Numbered from the stretch's first letter, positions 43,205-53,015 are shown. The stretch: 64,000 nucleotides of DNA from an uncultured Campylobacter sp. (GCF_947255105.1 NZ_CAMYFP010000001.1:124001-188000), one strand, 5' to 3'. Notes: generated by a model from the letters alone, not told the origin. Program-made: numbers and translations.

Positions 43205-44232
43205 TTGATGCAATTCTTGGGCTATTTTCAAGTGATATGGCGATTGATTTAGGCACTGCAAATACCTTAGTTTTAGTGAAAAAAAGAGGCATTGTTATTG
43301 ATGAGCCAAGTGTGGTTGCTGTGCAAACTGAAAAATATGGCAAGCAAAAGATACTTGCTGTTGGACATGAGGCAAAAGAGATGGTTGGTAAGACTCCAGG
43401 CGGAATTGAGGCTATTAGACCGATGAAAGATGGAGTTATCGCTGATTTTGATATGACAGAGAAGATGATAAGACACTTTATCGAAAAGACTCATAGAAGA
43501 AAAAGCTTCATCCGCCCTCGCATTATCATCTCAGTCCCTTATGGCTTAACTCAAGTTGAAAGAAAGGCTGTAAGAGAGAGTGCCTTAATGGCAGGAGCAA
43601 GAGAGGTCTTTTTGATAGAAGAGCCTATGGCAGCAGCTATTGGAGCAAATTTACCGATAAAAGAGCCAAAGGGAAGCTTGGTTGTTGATATTGGTGGCGG
43701 AACTACTGAGATAGGAGTTATCTCTCTTGGCGGGCTAGTAATTAGCAAGTCTGTAAGAACAGCAGGAGATAAGATAGATAGCAGCATAGTAAGCTACGTA
43801 AAAGAAAAATACAATCTTTTAATAGGTGAAAGAGCGGGAGAAGAGATTAAGATTAAGGTTGGAACGGCAGTTCAGCTTCCAAAAGAGCTTATAACTACAG
43901 TTAAGGGCAAAGATCAAGTAAGTAGGCTTTTAAGTAGAGTTGAGCTAACAAGCGAAGATGTAAGAGAGGCGATGAGAGAGCCATTAAAAGAGATAGCCGA
44001 CGCACTTAAAAATGTTTTAGAGGCTATGCCTGAAAACTTAGCAGCCGATATTGTAGAAAATGGTATTGTTTTAACAGGTGGTGGTGCGCTTATTAGAGGC
44101 ATTGATAAGTATCTAAGTGACATTGTAAAACTTCCTGTTTATGTTGCCGATGAGCCACTCTTGGCAGTTGCAAGAGGAACAGAAAAGGCTTTGGAAGAGA
44201 TAGAGATTTTAAAACAAATTTCAAATAACTAA
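43201..44232 (+). CDS. mreB: MreB, actin-like cell-shape protein
   Basis: A 343-residue actin homologue that guides side-wall peptidoglycan synthesis. The phosphate-binding motifs are IDLGTANTLVLVKKRG, VVDIGGGTTEIGVISLGG and LTGGGALIRGIDKYL; LFSSDMAIDLG at the start is typical. It pairs with mreC five bases downstream. Confidence 0.97.
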   Translation: MIDAILGLFSSDMAIDLGTANTLVLVKKRGIVIDEPSVVAVQTEKYGKQKILAVGHEAKEMVGKTPGGIEAIRPMKDGVIADFDMTEKMIRHFIEKTHRRKSFIRPRIIISVPYGLTQVERKAVRESALMAGAREVFLIEEPMAAAIGANLPIKEPKGSLVVDIGGGTTEIGVISLGGLVISKSVRTAGDKIDSSIVSYVKEKYNLLIGERAGEEIKIKVGTAVQLPKELITTVKGKDQVSRLLSRVELTSEDVREAMREPLKEIADALKNVLEAMPENLAADIVENGIVLTGGGALIRGIDKYLSDIVKLPVYVADEPLLAVARGTEKALEEIEILKQISNN

Positions 44233-44236
44233 AAAA

Positions 44237-44986
44237 ATGGATAGCGCTAAACCTCTACTTTTTATAATGTTGCTTATCGCTACATCATTGATTCTTGGAT
44301 CACAGATAAAAGCGGGGATTTTAGACCTATCTTCAGTTGTTTTAAGAGGATATTTCAATACAAAAACCTATATAATTAACGCCATAGATAACCACTTCAA
44401 TCAAGTAGATGAGATAAAAAAACTAAGAGCAGAAAATAGAGAGCTTAAAAGATCGGCCGCTCTACTCTCAACATTTGCTAGCCAACTAGATCAAATCCTA
44501 ATAGACAGAAACTCAAGTCGTTACAATCCAAACATAGAGTTAGTAAAGACACTTTCTTATGTGCAAATTGGCGATTTTAATAGCTTTTGGGTAGATTTCA
44601 AAGGCTTTGATAGCTCTAAAGTTTATGGCGCTATTTATGAGGGCAATACTATCGGAGTGGTTGCAAAAAAGGACAATAGACCACTTGCAATATTACAAAA
44701 CGATCCAAGAGTGGCTTTTTCAGTCTATATAGGCATAGATCGTATTCCTGGACTTTTAAATGGAGATGGAAAAGATGCGGTAGTTAAATATATTCCACAG
44801 TGGTTAGAACCAAAGGTTGGCGATAAAGTATATACAAGCGGGCTTGATGGTATATTTTTTGCAGGAGTGCCAGTTGGAGAGGTGGTTAGAGTTGTTGATG
44901 AAGAGCTTTACAAAAGCGCTGTTTTGAAAAGTTACTCTAAGCCAAATATCCCATCATATATCTATGTGATTACAAAGGAGAATTGA
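44237..44986 (+). CDS. mreC: MreC, cell-shape protein
   Basis: A 249-residue periplasmic bitopic protein that organises the elongasome. It has one N-terminal membrane helix (residues ~5-24), a coiled coil (IKKLRAENRELKRSAALLS) and the C-terminal double beta-barrel (including LLNGDGKDAVVKYIP and GDKVYTSGLDGIFFAG). It follows mreB after five bases and overlaps the carB start. Confidence 0.93.
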   Translation: MDSAKPLLFIMLLIATSLILGSQIKAGILDLSSVVLRGYFNTKTYIINAIDNHFNQVDEIKKLRAENRELKRSAALLSTFASQLDQILIDRNSSRYNPNIELVKTLSYVQIGDFNSFWVDFKGFDSSKVYGAIYEGNTIGVVAKKDNRPLAILQNDPRVAFSVYIGIDRIPGLLNGDGKDAVVKYIPQWLEPKVGDKVYTSGLDGIFFAGVPVGEVVRVVDEELYKSAVLKSYSKPNIPSYIYVITKEN

Positions 44987-47900
44987 TGAAAAAAGAGTTT
45001 AATACAGTTTTGGTTATAGGCAGCGGACCAATTGTTATAGGTCAAGCATGTGAGTTTGATTATAGTGGCACTCAAGCAACAAAGGCATTGAAAAAAGAGG
45101 GCTATAGAGTTGTGCTTATCAACTCCAATCCAGCCACCATTATGACAGATCCTGATTTTGCTGACGCGTCATATCTTGAGCCAATAACTAAAGAGAGTAT
45201 TTTAAAAATTATCAAAAAAGAAAAAGTTGAAGCTATACTTCCTACTATGGGCGGACAGGTTGCGCTAAATGTTGCTATGGAGGTCTATGATAGCAAAGAG
45301 GCAAAGGGCGTGAAATTTATAGGCATAAGTCCAGAAGCTATAAAAAAAGGCGAAGATAGAATTGCCTTTAAAGAGGCGATGTTAAGGATAGGTATGGATT
45401 TACCGCGCTCTGCTTATGCTTACAATCTAACTGAAGCACTAAAGGCAGCCGAGGAGATAGGCTTTCCTTTGATTATAAGGGCAAGTTACACTCTTGGTGG
45501 AGCAGGAAGTGGTGTGGCATATAATATTGATGAGTTTAAAGAGCTTGCAAGTAATGGCATAAGTATTAGCCCGATAAATGAGATCTTGATAGAAGAGAGC
45601 CTGCTTGGTTGGAAAGAGTTTGAAATGGAGGCCATAAGAGATAAAAAAGGCAACGCTATCATAGTCTGTTCCATAGAAAATATCGATCCTATGGGTATCC
45701 ACACAGGAGATAGTATAACTATTGCTCCATCTTTAACTCTTACAAAAGAGCAGTATGAAAAGATGAGAGTTGCCACTTTTGAAATTTTAAAAGAGGTTGG
45801 AGTAGATTGTGGTGGAAGCAATGTGCAGTTTGCTATCAATCCAAAAGATGGCAGAATGGTAGTAATTGAGATGAATCCGCGTGTTTCTAGAAGCTCAGCA
45901 CTTGCAAGCAAGGCAACAGGTTATCCAATAGCCAAGGTATCGACTCTTTTAGCTTTGGGATATACACTTGATGAGATAGAAAATGACATCACCAAAACCA
46001 ACTCAAATTTCGAGCCAAAGGTTGATTATATAGTCACCAAAATACCGCGCTTTACCTTTGAAAAGTTTCCAGGCACCAACCCACATCTTGGCACAGCTAT
46101 GAAAAGTGTGGGTGAAGTGATGGCAATAGGTGCTACTTTCAAAGAGAGTCTTTTAAAGGCGATTAGTTCACTTGAGAGAGATTATTTTGGCTTCAATGAG
46201 CTAAAACTTAGCAAAGATGAGCTTATTTATGGACTTAGAAATGCAACACAAGATAGACTCTTTTATGTGGCACAAGCCTTTAGAGATGGGCTTAGTTTAG
46301 AAGAGATAGCACAATATTGCAAAATAGATCCATTCTTTTTAAATGAGATAGAGGAGATAGTTAAATTTGAAGAGAAGATCGATATGGATATTGTAAATGA
46401 TAAAGAGCTTCTATTAAAGGCAAAGAAAATGGGCTTTTGCGATAAGATGATTGCTCACCTCATAAACAAAAAAGACAATATAGAGCTCACTCAAAACGAT
46501 ATCTACTTTGCTAGAAAAAAACAAAATATCACTCTTGATTATCGTCAAGTTGATAGCACAGCAGGAGAGATTAAGACAGATGTTTTATATCTTTACTCTA
46601 CAACAGTTTTAGGTGAAGCCCCAAAAACTTTTAAAAAAGATAGTAGAAAAAAAGTTCTCATTATAGGTGGCGGTCCAAATAGGATTGGTCAAGGTATTGA
46701 GTTTGACTACTGTTGTGTCCATGCAAGTTATGCACTCAAAGATTTAGGCATAAAGACCATTATGTATAACTGCAACCCAGAAACTGTAAGCACTGACTAT
46801 GATACAAGCGACGTGTTATATTTTGAACCAATAGACTTTGAACATGTAAGAAGTGTCATAGAAAAAGAGGAGCCAGATGGTGTAATAGTCCATTTTGGCG
46901 GACAAACTCCACTTAAATTTGCCAAAAAACTCACTATAAATGGCGCCAAGATCATAGGAACAAAGGCAAGAGTTATAGATATAGCTGAAGATAGAAAGAA
47001 ATTTAGCGAGTTTATAAAAAGTATAGATGTAAAACAGCCTCACAATGATACAGCAACTAGCGTAGAAGAGGCAGTTAAAAAGGCGGCAAATATCGGCTAT
47101 CCAGTTTTAGTTCGTCCAAGTTATGTGCTTGGCGGAAGAGCTATGAAAAGAGTGCAAAACGAAACGGAGTTAAGAGCCTATATGAGTGAGGCTGTAAGTG
47201 TAAGTCACCACTCACCTGTTTTGATTGATAAGTTTTTGCAAGATGCAACTGAGCTAGATGTTGATGCCATAAGCGATGGAAAAGAGGTCTTTATCGGCGC
47301 TATAATGGAGCACGTAGAAGAGGCAGGTATTCATAGTGGCGATAGCTTGTCTGTTTTGCCACCATTTACACTCAAAAAAGAGATGATTGACAAAATCAAC
47401 AAAACTACAAAAGATATTGCGCTAAAGCTTGGAGTTGTTGGCTTGATGAATGTCCAATACGCTATTTATGAAGATGAGCTCTACATCATCGAGGTTAATC
47501 CTCGAGCTAGCCGAACTGTGCCATTTGTTAGCAAAGCAATCGGTCTTGCCATGGCAAAAGTTGCAACTAGAGTTATGTGGCAAGGAGACTTAAAAGAGGC
47601 TTTGAAATTTTACGATAACTATGGCGTTGTCAAAAAAGAGGGCGAGCTTTATGTTGCAAAGATCAAAAATCATGTCTGCGTAAAAGAGAGCGTCTTTCCA
47701 TTTAACAAACTAAGTGGCGCCGATCTTATCCTTGGCCCTGAGATGAAATCAACAGGCGAAGTTATGGGCATAAGTGATAGTTTTGCCAAAAGCTTTGTAA
47801 AGAGCCAAATAGCTGCGTCAAACATCTTGCCAAGTAGCGGAAAGGTCTTTTTGACTTTGATGGATAGCGATAAAAAAGAGGCACCAACTTTGGCAAAAGA

Positions 47901-48246
47901 TTTTATAAAGCTAGGCTTTGAGATAGTTGCTACAAGTGGCACATACAAAACTCTACTAGAACATGGTGTAAAGGCTGAGTTAGTCTATAAGATAAGCGAG
48001 GGCGGCAGACCAAACATTGAAGACCTTCTAAAAAATGGCGATATCGCTCTTGTGATAAATACAAGCGATAACAAGTCAAACACAACAGATGCAGCCAAAA
48101 TCCGCCAAGAGGTCTTAAGGTTTAAGTTGCCATATTTTACAACAATGCGCTCAGCCTTAGTAGCTGCTAAATCCATCCATGCGATAAAAGATGGAAGTGC
48201 CTTTGAAGTTGAGTCTATCCAAAACTATTTGAGTAAAAATAGCTAA
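44986..48246 (+). CDS. carB: Carbamoyl phosphate synthase large chain
   Basis: A 1086-residue ATP-dependent enzyme that makes carbamoyl phosphate for arginine and pyrimidines. Two ATP-grasp halves are seen: the first with GSGPIVIGQACEFDYSGTQA and the second with GGGPNRIGQGIEFDYCCVHA; each also has an EMNPRVSRSSALASKATGYP / EVNPRASRTVPFVSKA motif. A C-terminal MGS-like allosteric domain (from about residue 940, ATSGTYKTLLEHGVKAE) is present. ATG 44986 is preceded by AAGGAG; the in-frame TTG at 44983 overlaps mreC. carA is not in the window. Confidence 0.96.
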   Translation: MKKEFNTVLVIGSGPIVIGQACEFDYSGTQATKALKKEGYRVVLINSNPATIMTDPDFADASYLEPITKESILKIIKKEKVEAILPTMGGQVALNVAMEVYDSKEAKGVKFIGISPEAIKKGEDRIAFKEAMLRIGMDLPRSAYAYNLTEALKAAEEIGFPLIIRASYTLGGAGSGVAYNIDEFKELASNGISISPINEILIEESLLGWKEFEMEAIRDKKGNAIIVCSIENIDPMGIHTGDSITIAPSLTLTKEQYEKMRVATFEILKEVGVDCGGSNVQFAINPKDGRMVVIEMNPRVSRSSALASKATGYPIAKVSTLLALGYTLDEIENDITKTNSNFEPKVDYIVTKIPRFTFEKFPGTNPHLGTAMKSVGEVMAIGATFKESLLKAISSLERDYFGFNELKLSKDELIYGLRNATQDRLFYVAQAFRDGLSLEEIAQYCKIDPFFLNEIEEIVKFEEKIDMDIVNDKELLLKAKKMGFCDKMIAHLINKKDNIELTQNDIYFARKKQNITLDYRQVDSTAGEIKTDVLYLYSTTVLGEAPKTFKKDSRKKVLIIGGGPNRIGQGIEFDYCCVHASYALKDLGIKTIMYNCNPETVSTDYDTSDVLYFEPIDFEHVRSVIEKEEPDGVIVHFGGQTPLKFAKKLTINGAKIIGTKARVIDIAEDRKKFSEFIKSIDVKQPHNDTATSVEEAVKKAANIGYPVLVRPSYVLGGRAMKRVQNETELRAYMSEAVSVSHHSPVLIDKFLQDATELDVDAISDGKEVFIGAIMEHVEEAGIHSGDSLSVLPPFTLKKEMIDKINKTTKDIALKLGVVGLMNVQYAIYEDELYIIEVNPRASRTVPFVSKAIGLAMAKVATRVMWQGDLKEALKFYDNYGVVKKEGELYVAKIKNHVCVKESVFPFNKLSGADLILGPEMKSTGEVMGISDSFAKSFVKSQIAASNILPSSGKVFLTLMDSDKKEAPTLAKDFIKLGFEIVATSGTYKTLLEHGVKAELVYKISEGGRPNIEDLLKNGDIALVINTSDNKSNTTDAAKIRQEVLRFKLPYFTTMRSALVAAKSIHAIKDGSAFEVESIQNYLSKNS

Positions 48247-48260
48247 ATTTCAAAGCTAAG

Positions 48261-48695
48261 ATGAAAAGCTCTTTAGTCTATCTTTGCCAAACAGATACAA
48301 CCGCTGGCTTTCTTAGCCAAAATTTAGAGGCACTAAATGCCCTAAAAAACAGAGATCGCTTACAAAAATGTCTTATAACTATAAGCGATCTAGCCACTTT
48401 AAAAGAGTTTGTAAGAGTGCCAAAGCTCTTTAAAAACCAAGTTAGGAAGGCTAGCAAAACTACCTTTATCTATCCAAATGGCAAGGCTTTGCGACTTATA
48501 AAAGATGAGAGGCATTTGAAGTTTTTACGCACTATCAAATGGGCATACTCAACAAGTGCCAACAGACACAACCAAAACTTTGATTTGGAGTTTGCAAAAC
48601 AGAGTGTTGATGTTATTGTAGATGAAAATTTTTTTCAAAGTGCGCCGTCAAGGATAGTTAAGATTTCAAAAAAAAGAGCCAAAAAGATAAGATAG
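48261..48695 (+). CDS. Short Sua5/YciO/YrdC-like protein
   Basis: A 144-residue protein with the N-terminal region of the YrdC fold: VYLCQTDTTAGFLSQN resembles the ATP/threonine site region of YrdC proteins (PTDTVYGL), and STSANRHNQNFDLEFA matches the conserved SxSAN motif. It is shorter than YrdC (~180) and lacks much of the central KxR/GGG part, having FIYPNGKALRLIKDER in its place. It may be a specialised or minimal paralogue rather than the tRNA threonylcarbamoyladenylate synthase. It follows carB and is known in this position in Campylobacter, as I remember. Confidence 0.75.
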   Translation: MKSSLVYLCQTDTTAGFLSQNLEALNALKNRDRLQKCLITISDLATLKEFVRVPKLFKNQVRKASKTTFIYPNGKALRLIKDERHLKFLRTIKWAYSTSANRHNQNFDLEFAKQSVDVIVDENFFQSAPSRIVKISKKRAKKIR

Positions 48696-48719
48696 CTCAA
48701 ATTTAAATAGTCTAAATTT

Positions 48720-48744
48720 AGCTAAATTTCAAATTAGCTTTTTT
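48720..48744 (+). terminator. Putative terminator after the carB operon
   Basis: AGCTAA (48720-48725) pairs with TTAGCT (48734-48739) and is followed by six T. It lies at the convergent junction and inside the last codons of the minus-strand ThiF-like gene. The stem is short and A/T-rich. Confidence 0.45.
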
Positions 48745-49370
48745 AAAACAAGCCAAGCAAGAGTTAGTCCAAAACTAGCAGTAACGCCCATAAAACTACC
48801 CATATTTTTGCAAAGCGGTTTTTCTGTTGAAAAGACCACCTCAAAGTCCCCATTAAAGCCACTTTTTTTAAGCTCATAACGAAATTTTCTAGCAAATGGA
48901 TCATCGCTACTTTTCCAAACACTTGCTGTTTTGATGGCTGTTGGATCTATCCTCTTTGCCCCACCCATAGAGCTACATAGCTTCTCCCAAGTAGCATGTG
49001 CTAAGGCGATTTTAGCTGGCATATCATCAATAGCATCAACTACAACATCATACTTTGTAAAATCCATCTGTGAGATTATCTCTGGTGTGAGTTTTAAATT
49101 TAGCGCTGTTATACTAGGATAAATTTGTTTAAAAACATCGACCTTATAAGCGCCAAGATTTTGTGAGTAGAGCTGTCTGTTTTGGTTGGTAAGTTCAAAT
49201 TTATCAAAGTCAATGATAGTCAAATTTAGCGCCCCACTTCTTAAGAGCGTATCTATACAGACTCCGCCAACTCCACCGCATCCACAAACTAAAATTTTTG
49301 CCTCTTGAAGAGTTTGAAATTTATCTTCCAAAAGCCATCTAACTCTTGTAAATTGATCTAATCTATCCAC
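48729..49370 (-). CDS. ThiF/MoeB-family enzyme, TcdA-like (tRNA threonylcarbamoyladenosine dehydratase type)
   Basis: A 213-residue E1-like adenylating enzyme. The nucleotide motif is LVCGCGGVGGVCIDTLLRSG, followed by IIDFDKFELTNQNRQLY and VVDAIDDMPAKIAL. The C-terminal STEKPLCKNMGSFMGVTASFG (given here in part) fits TcdA/CsdL, which cyclises the t6A modification of tRNA to ct6A. It is shorter than E. coli TcdA (268). A MoeB/ThiF role is the alternative. It lacks CxxC zinc pairs. The start overlaps surE by 13 bases. Confidence 0.83.
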   Translation of the reverse strand: MDRLDQFTRVRWLLEDKFQTLQEAKILVCGCGGVGGVCIDTLLRSGALNLTIIDFDKFELTNQNRQLYSQNLGAYKVDVFKQIYPSITALNLKLTPEIISQMDFTKYDVVVDAIDDMPAKIALAHATWEKLCSSMGGAKRIDPTAIKTASVWKSSDDPFARKFRYELKKSGFNGDFEVVFSTEKPLCKNMGSFMGVTASFGLTLAWLVLKKLI

Positions 49371-50131
49371 TCTTTTAAGCCTTTCAAGCTATGATGAGAT
49401 GTCATATCAAGCATTATTGGAGTAAGTGAGGCATAGCCATTAAAGACAGCCTCTAGATCGCTTCCTTTGTTGATTTTGGGATCGTAATTCATAGTTGATT
49501 TTCCAAGCCAATAATACTCATTGCCGCGTGGATCTTTGTTTATCATCGCCTCATTGGGATAAAATTTAGTTCCTGCTGGAGCAACCTTTAGACCTCTATA
49601 TTGCGCTTTTGAAACTGCGGGCAAATTTAAGTTTAAAAACTCTCTTTTTTGTAGTGGAAAGCCACCATTTAAGATCTTTTCTATCAAAGGAAGTGCCACT
49701 TCACAAGCTAAATCAAAGCCATATTTTTCAAGACTATCAGCTATATAAAGTTGCGATATACTAAGCGAGGCAACGCCTTGCAAAGTCCCCTCCATCGCGC
49801 CACCACAAGTCCCTGAGTAGGTTATATCTTCGGCTAAATTTGCCCCGTGATTTATGCCACTAATGACTAGATCTGGAAGAGTCTCTTTAAAAAGTGCGTG
49901 AATACCAAGATAGATACAGTCGCTTGGTGTTGCGTCGTCTAGTTTATAAAAGTCATCATCAACTCTTACAAATTTAAGCGGTTTTGTTATGGTTATGGAG
50001 TGAGAGGCGCCCGATTTGTGAGTAGCAGGTGCTACAACTGTTACCTTTGCTATCTTTTTTAGAGCTTTTATAAGTTCTAAAAGTCCCTCTGCTTCGTATC
50101 CATCATCATTTGTCACAAGAATTTCTTTCAT
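49358..50131 (-). CDS. surE: SurE, 5'/3'-nucleotidase
   Basis: A 257-residue metal-dependent nucleotidase. The N-terminal metal-binding motif is VTNDDGYEAEGL (Asp8, Asp9), followed by ATHKSGASHSIT and SGINHGANLAEDITYSGTCG. Length matches the family. It follows the lipoprotein gene with no gap and overlaps the ThiF-like gene, so the three are likely one transcript. Confidence 0.95.
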   Translation of the reverse strand: MKEILVTNDDGYEAEGLLELIKALKKIAKVTVVAPATHKSGASHSITITKPLKFVRVDDDFYKLDDATPSDCIYLGIHALFKETLPDLVISGINHGANLAEDITYSGTCGGAMEGTLQGVASLSISQLYIADSLEKYGFDLACEVALPLIEKILNGGFPLQKREFLNLNLPAVSKAQYRGLKVAPAGTKFYPNEAMINKDPRGNEYYWLGKSTMNYDPKINKGSDLEAVFNGYASLTPIMLDMTSHHSLKGLKEWID

Positions 50132-50599
50132 CTATAGCCCCACTTTTTGACAAAGCTCTTCAAATGCGCGTAGCCTAAAAAGCTCCTCTTTGTTATAAAA
50201 ATACCTTTTTTCAATTATCACCCCTTTTTCCAAAAGCAACCTAGTGCTTTTTTTGTTACAACTTTTGTTTAAAAAAGTGCTGTAATACTCATAATATAGT
50301 CTGTTTTTATAAATATTATCAATACGTTGCAAAAACTCAAAAGTTAGCACAACTTGATTTTTCTCACTTTTTATCTCTTCTAAAACAAGCAAAGGCGAAA
50401 CCTGCTTTGGAAGAGAGTTAAATTTATTGCTTAACTCCTCTTTATAGATAAGTGCTAGCTCATTTGGAGTTTTGTTAAGTTGCGCCGCTCTTTTTAGTAG
50501 CACTTTTTTTGGCTCATAAATGACTTTTTTCTCTATTTTTGGCGCAGTTAGACAACCTGTAAAGAGTAGCGCCAAAGAGCAAAGTAACACTCTTTTCAT
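50132..50599 (-). CDS. Lipoprotein, function unknown
   Basis: A 155-residue predicted lipoprotein: MKRVLLCSLALLFTGC is a clear signal with the lipobox Cys at residue 16. The mature protein is basic and helical with no domain I recognise, and contains a region LVLEEIKSEKNQVVLTFEFL. I chose ATG 50599 because AAGGA lies five bases upstream, while the other ATG at 50605 would overlap that ribosome site. It is the first gene of the lipoprotein-surE-ThiF set. Confidence 0.75.
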   Translation of the reverse strand: MKRVLLCSLALLFTGCLTAPKIEKKVIYEPKKVLLKRAAQLNKTPNELALIYKEELSNKFNSLPKQVSPLLVLEEIKSEKNQVVLTFEFLQRIDNIYKNRLYYEYYSTFLNKSCNKKSTRLLLEKGVIIEKRYFYNKEELFRLRAFEELCQKVGL

Positions 50600-50668
50600 A
50601 TCCATCCTTTTTGTAGGGAGATTTTAACACATTTGATATAATAGAGAAATTTTTTACAAAGAAGAGTT

Positions 50669-51709
50669 ATGAAAAAATATCTTATATCATCTCTTGAGTC
50701 CTCTGCAAATTTGCACCTTAGCTATGTTTTAGAAGAGCTTAAGAAATTTGGCGATTATGAAATTCTAGGGATTTTTGATAGTGCTTTTGCAAAGCCCTAT
50801 CTTGATAGCAAAGAGTTCAACGCAATGGGCTTTATAGAGGTTTTGCCGCTAATCTTTAAAGCCAAAATAGCTATAAAAAAGATGGTAGAGCTAAGCAAAG
50901 AGTGCGACGCTATTTTGCTAATCGACTCGCCAGCCTTTAACTTGCCTCTTGCAAAGGCGATAAAAAAAGCAGGAGTTAAAGCGCCCATTACCTACTACAT
51001 ACTTCCGCAAGTTTGGGCATGGAAAAGCGGTAGGGTAAAGGTTGTTGAGAGATATTGTGACAACCTTGCCTCAATACTCCCTTTTGATAAGGAGTTTTAT
51101 AACAAAAGCAGCTATGTTGGACATCCATTGCTTGATGAGATAGTGGTAAAAAACAGCCCAAACGATAAAACTATCGCCTTTTTACCGGGTTCTAGGAGGT
51201 CTGAGATAGAGCGACTAATGCCAATCTTTAGAGATGTTGCAAAGGAGTTTGTTGGATATAGAAAAATTCTTGCCATTCCACCAACACTAAAAGATAGGAT
51301 AGATGAGTATTATGGTGATGTTTTGGACTTTGAGCTTAGTTTTGACTCAGTAGAGAGTTTAAGAGTTAGCCAGTTTGCATTTATATGTTCAGGAACTGCA
51401 ACTTTGCAAGCAGCGCTCATTGCAACTCCTTTTGTGCTTTGTTTTAAGGCAAGAAGTTTGGATATCTTTTTGGCAAGAAAATTTGTAAAACTAAAGCATG
51501 TTGGACTTGCCAATATCATCTTTGATTTTATGAAAAAAGAGCCACTTCACAAAGAGTTTATACAAAACGAAGTGACAAAAGCCAATCTCTTGCAAGCCTA
51601 CCACGAATGCGATAGAGATAAATTTAAAAAGGCTTGTGATAGTTTGAGAGAGTATCTGCTTTATGGAAGCGCTAAAAATGTAGCTAAATTGCTTTTTGAA
51701 GAGAGTTAA
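50669..51709 (+). CDS. lpxB: LpxB, lipid-A-disaccharide synthase
   Basis: A 346-residue glycosyltransferase (GT19) that joins UDP-diacylglucosamine and lipid X. Features are SSLESSANLHLSYVLEELKK at the N-terminus, YYILPQVWAWKSGRVKVVE, FLPGSRRSEIERLMPIF and SGTATLQAALIATPFV. Length is a little under E. coli LpxB (382). The promoter region contains TATAAT around 50637-50642. It is divergent from the lipoprotein gene. Confidence 0.95.
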   Translation: MKKYLISSLESSANLHLSYVLEELKKFGDYEILGIFDSAFAKPYLDSKEFNAMGFIEVLPLIFKAKIAIKKMVELSKECDAILLIDSPAFNLPLAKAIKKAGVKAPITYYILPQVWAWKSGRVKVVERYCDNLASILPFDKEFYNKSSYVGHPLLDEIVVKNSPNDKTIAFLPGSRRSEIERLMPIFRDVAKEFVGYRKILAIPPTLKDRIDEYYGDVLDFELSFDSVESLRVSQFAFICSGTATLQAALIATPFVLCFKARSLDIFLARKFVKLKHVGLANIIFDFMKKEPLHKEFIQNEVTKANLLQAYHECDRDKFKKACDSLREYLLYGSAKNVAKLLFEES

Positions 51710-51751
51710 ATTTTATATTAGAAGAGTATAATTGCCACTGAAAGGAATAAA

Positions 51752-52240
51752 ATGACCGAACCAATGACTATTTATGGATATGAAAAAATAACAGAAGAGT
51801 TAAGAGATCTTAGACAAAACCAAAGACCAGCCATTGTTAAAGAGATTGATATTGCAAGAGGACATGGCGATTTGAAAGAGAATGCCGAATACCACGCAGC
51901 TAGAGAAAAACAGGCCTTTATAGACAATAGGATAGCCGAACTTAGCGATATGATAAGCCGCGCAAAGGTGATTGACCCATCAGAGTATGAGCATGACAAG
52001 GTGAGATTTGGCTCAACAGTGACTATTATGGACGTTGAAACCGAAATAGAACACTCTTATACCATTGTTGGAGCTAGTGAAAGCGATGTATCAAAAGGGC
52101 TAATAAGTGTCAATACTCCGCTTGCAAAGGGGCTTTTAGGCAAAGAAGAGGGCGATGAGATAACTTTAAATTTACCAAAGGGCGTTAGCGATATTGAGAT
52201 TGTCAAAATTTGTTACAAAGAGATAAATTTCAAAGGATAG
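51752..52240 (+). CDS. greA: GreA, transcript cleavage factor
   Basis: A 162-residue factor that rescues backtracked RNA polymerase. The N-terminal coiled coil has ARGHGDLKENAEYHAAREKQ with the acidic tip (Asp-Leu-Lys-Glu-Asn), and the C-terminal FKBP-like domain begins near VRFGSTVTIMDVETE. AAGGAAT precedes the ATG. It follows lpxB after 42 bases. Confidence 0.96.
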   Translation: MTEPMTIYGYEKITEELRDLRQNQRPAIVKEIDIARGHGDLKENAEYHAAREKQAFIDNRIAELSDMISRAKVIDPSEYEHDKVRFGSTVTIMDVETEIEHSYTIVGASESDVSKGLISVNTPLAKGLLGKEEGDEITLNLPKGVSDIEIVKICYKEINFKG

Positions 52241-52274
52241 GAGATAGAAACTATAGCTTGCCAAAAGATAGGCG

Positions 52275-53012
52275 ATGAGAGTTGAGCTTAAAAATGGAGC
52301 TTGGCTGATTGGCGATGCGCATGATGGGCTTAGTAGGGGCTCTCTCTTTGCTCTTTTAAAGGTGCTAGATAGCAAAAAACAGCTACCATCACAGCTCTTT
52401 TTTTTGGGAGATATGTTTGATTTTTTGACAGACACGCCATATTTGCTAGATTTTTATAAAAAAGAGATTGAGTTAATAAACTCACTATCGCAAAAAACAG
52501 AGCTTTTTTATCTTGAGGGCAATCATGACTTTGGGATAAGGAGAGTTTTTTTACATGCAAAAGTCTTTGCAAACAAAGAGCAGCCGCTTTATCTAAACGC
52601 TGGTAAAAAGGTAGTTGCTATGTCGCATGGCGATATTTTTTTGCCATTTATAACACAAAAAAGTCTACTTTTTCTAAGAGGCAAGCACTTTTTAAAGATG
52701 GCAACTTTTTTGGATGGCGCCTTAAATTTCAAACTCTCAAAAGCCATTTTAAACTCTCAAAAAGACAAATCGCTCTATTATAAAATCCCAAATTTCAAAG
52801 AGCTAATATCAAAAAAGATAGAAAACTACAGAGCCGATATCGTCATAGAGGGGCACTATCATCAAGATAGTTTTTTGAAATTTAGGGATAGGGAGTATTG
52901 GAACTTAAACTCCTACGCAGTTTCTCAAAAAATCTATGAAGTAGAGTTTAAAAATGGCTCGCTATCTCTTAACTCTTTAAGTTTTTCAAGTATAATGTCG
53001 CAAAAGGAGTAA
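52275..53012 (+). CDS. LpxH-like UDP-2,3-diacylglucosamine diphosphatase (metallophosphoesterase)
   Basis: A 245-residue calcineurin-type metallophosphatase. The metal-binding motifs are in order: GDAHDG (DxH), FFLGDMFDF (GDxxD), LEGNHDFG (GNHD), MSHGDIF and EGHYHQD (GHxH). The most likely role is the LpxH step of lipid A synthesis, supported by lpxB two genes upstream and lpxA in the window, but the sequence alone does not exclude another phosphatase. Start ATG 52275 has GATAGG upstream. Confidence 0.82.
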   Translation: MRVELKNGAWLIGDAHDGLSRGSLFALLKVLDSKKQLPSQLFFLGDMFDFLTDTPYLLDFYKKEIELINSLSQKTELFYLEGNHDFGIRRVFLHAKVFANKEQPLYLNAGKKVVAMSHGDIFLPFITQKSLLFLRGKHFLKMATFLDGALNFKLSKAILNSQKDKSLYYKIPNFKELISKKIENYRADIVIEGHYHQDSFLKFRDREYWNLNSYAVSQKIYEVEFKNGSLSLNSLSFSSIMSQKE

Positions 53013-53015
53013 CAA

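Noticed and set aside
45486..45911. 141-codon minus-strand frame within carB
   Set aside because: It is a shadow of the highly conserved ATP-grasp domain of carB.
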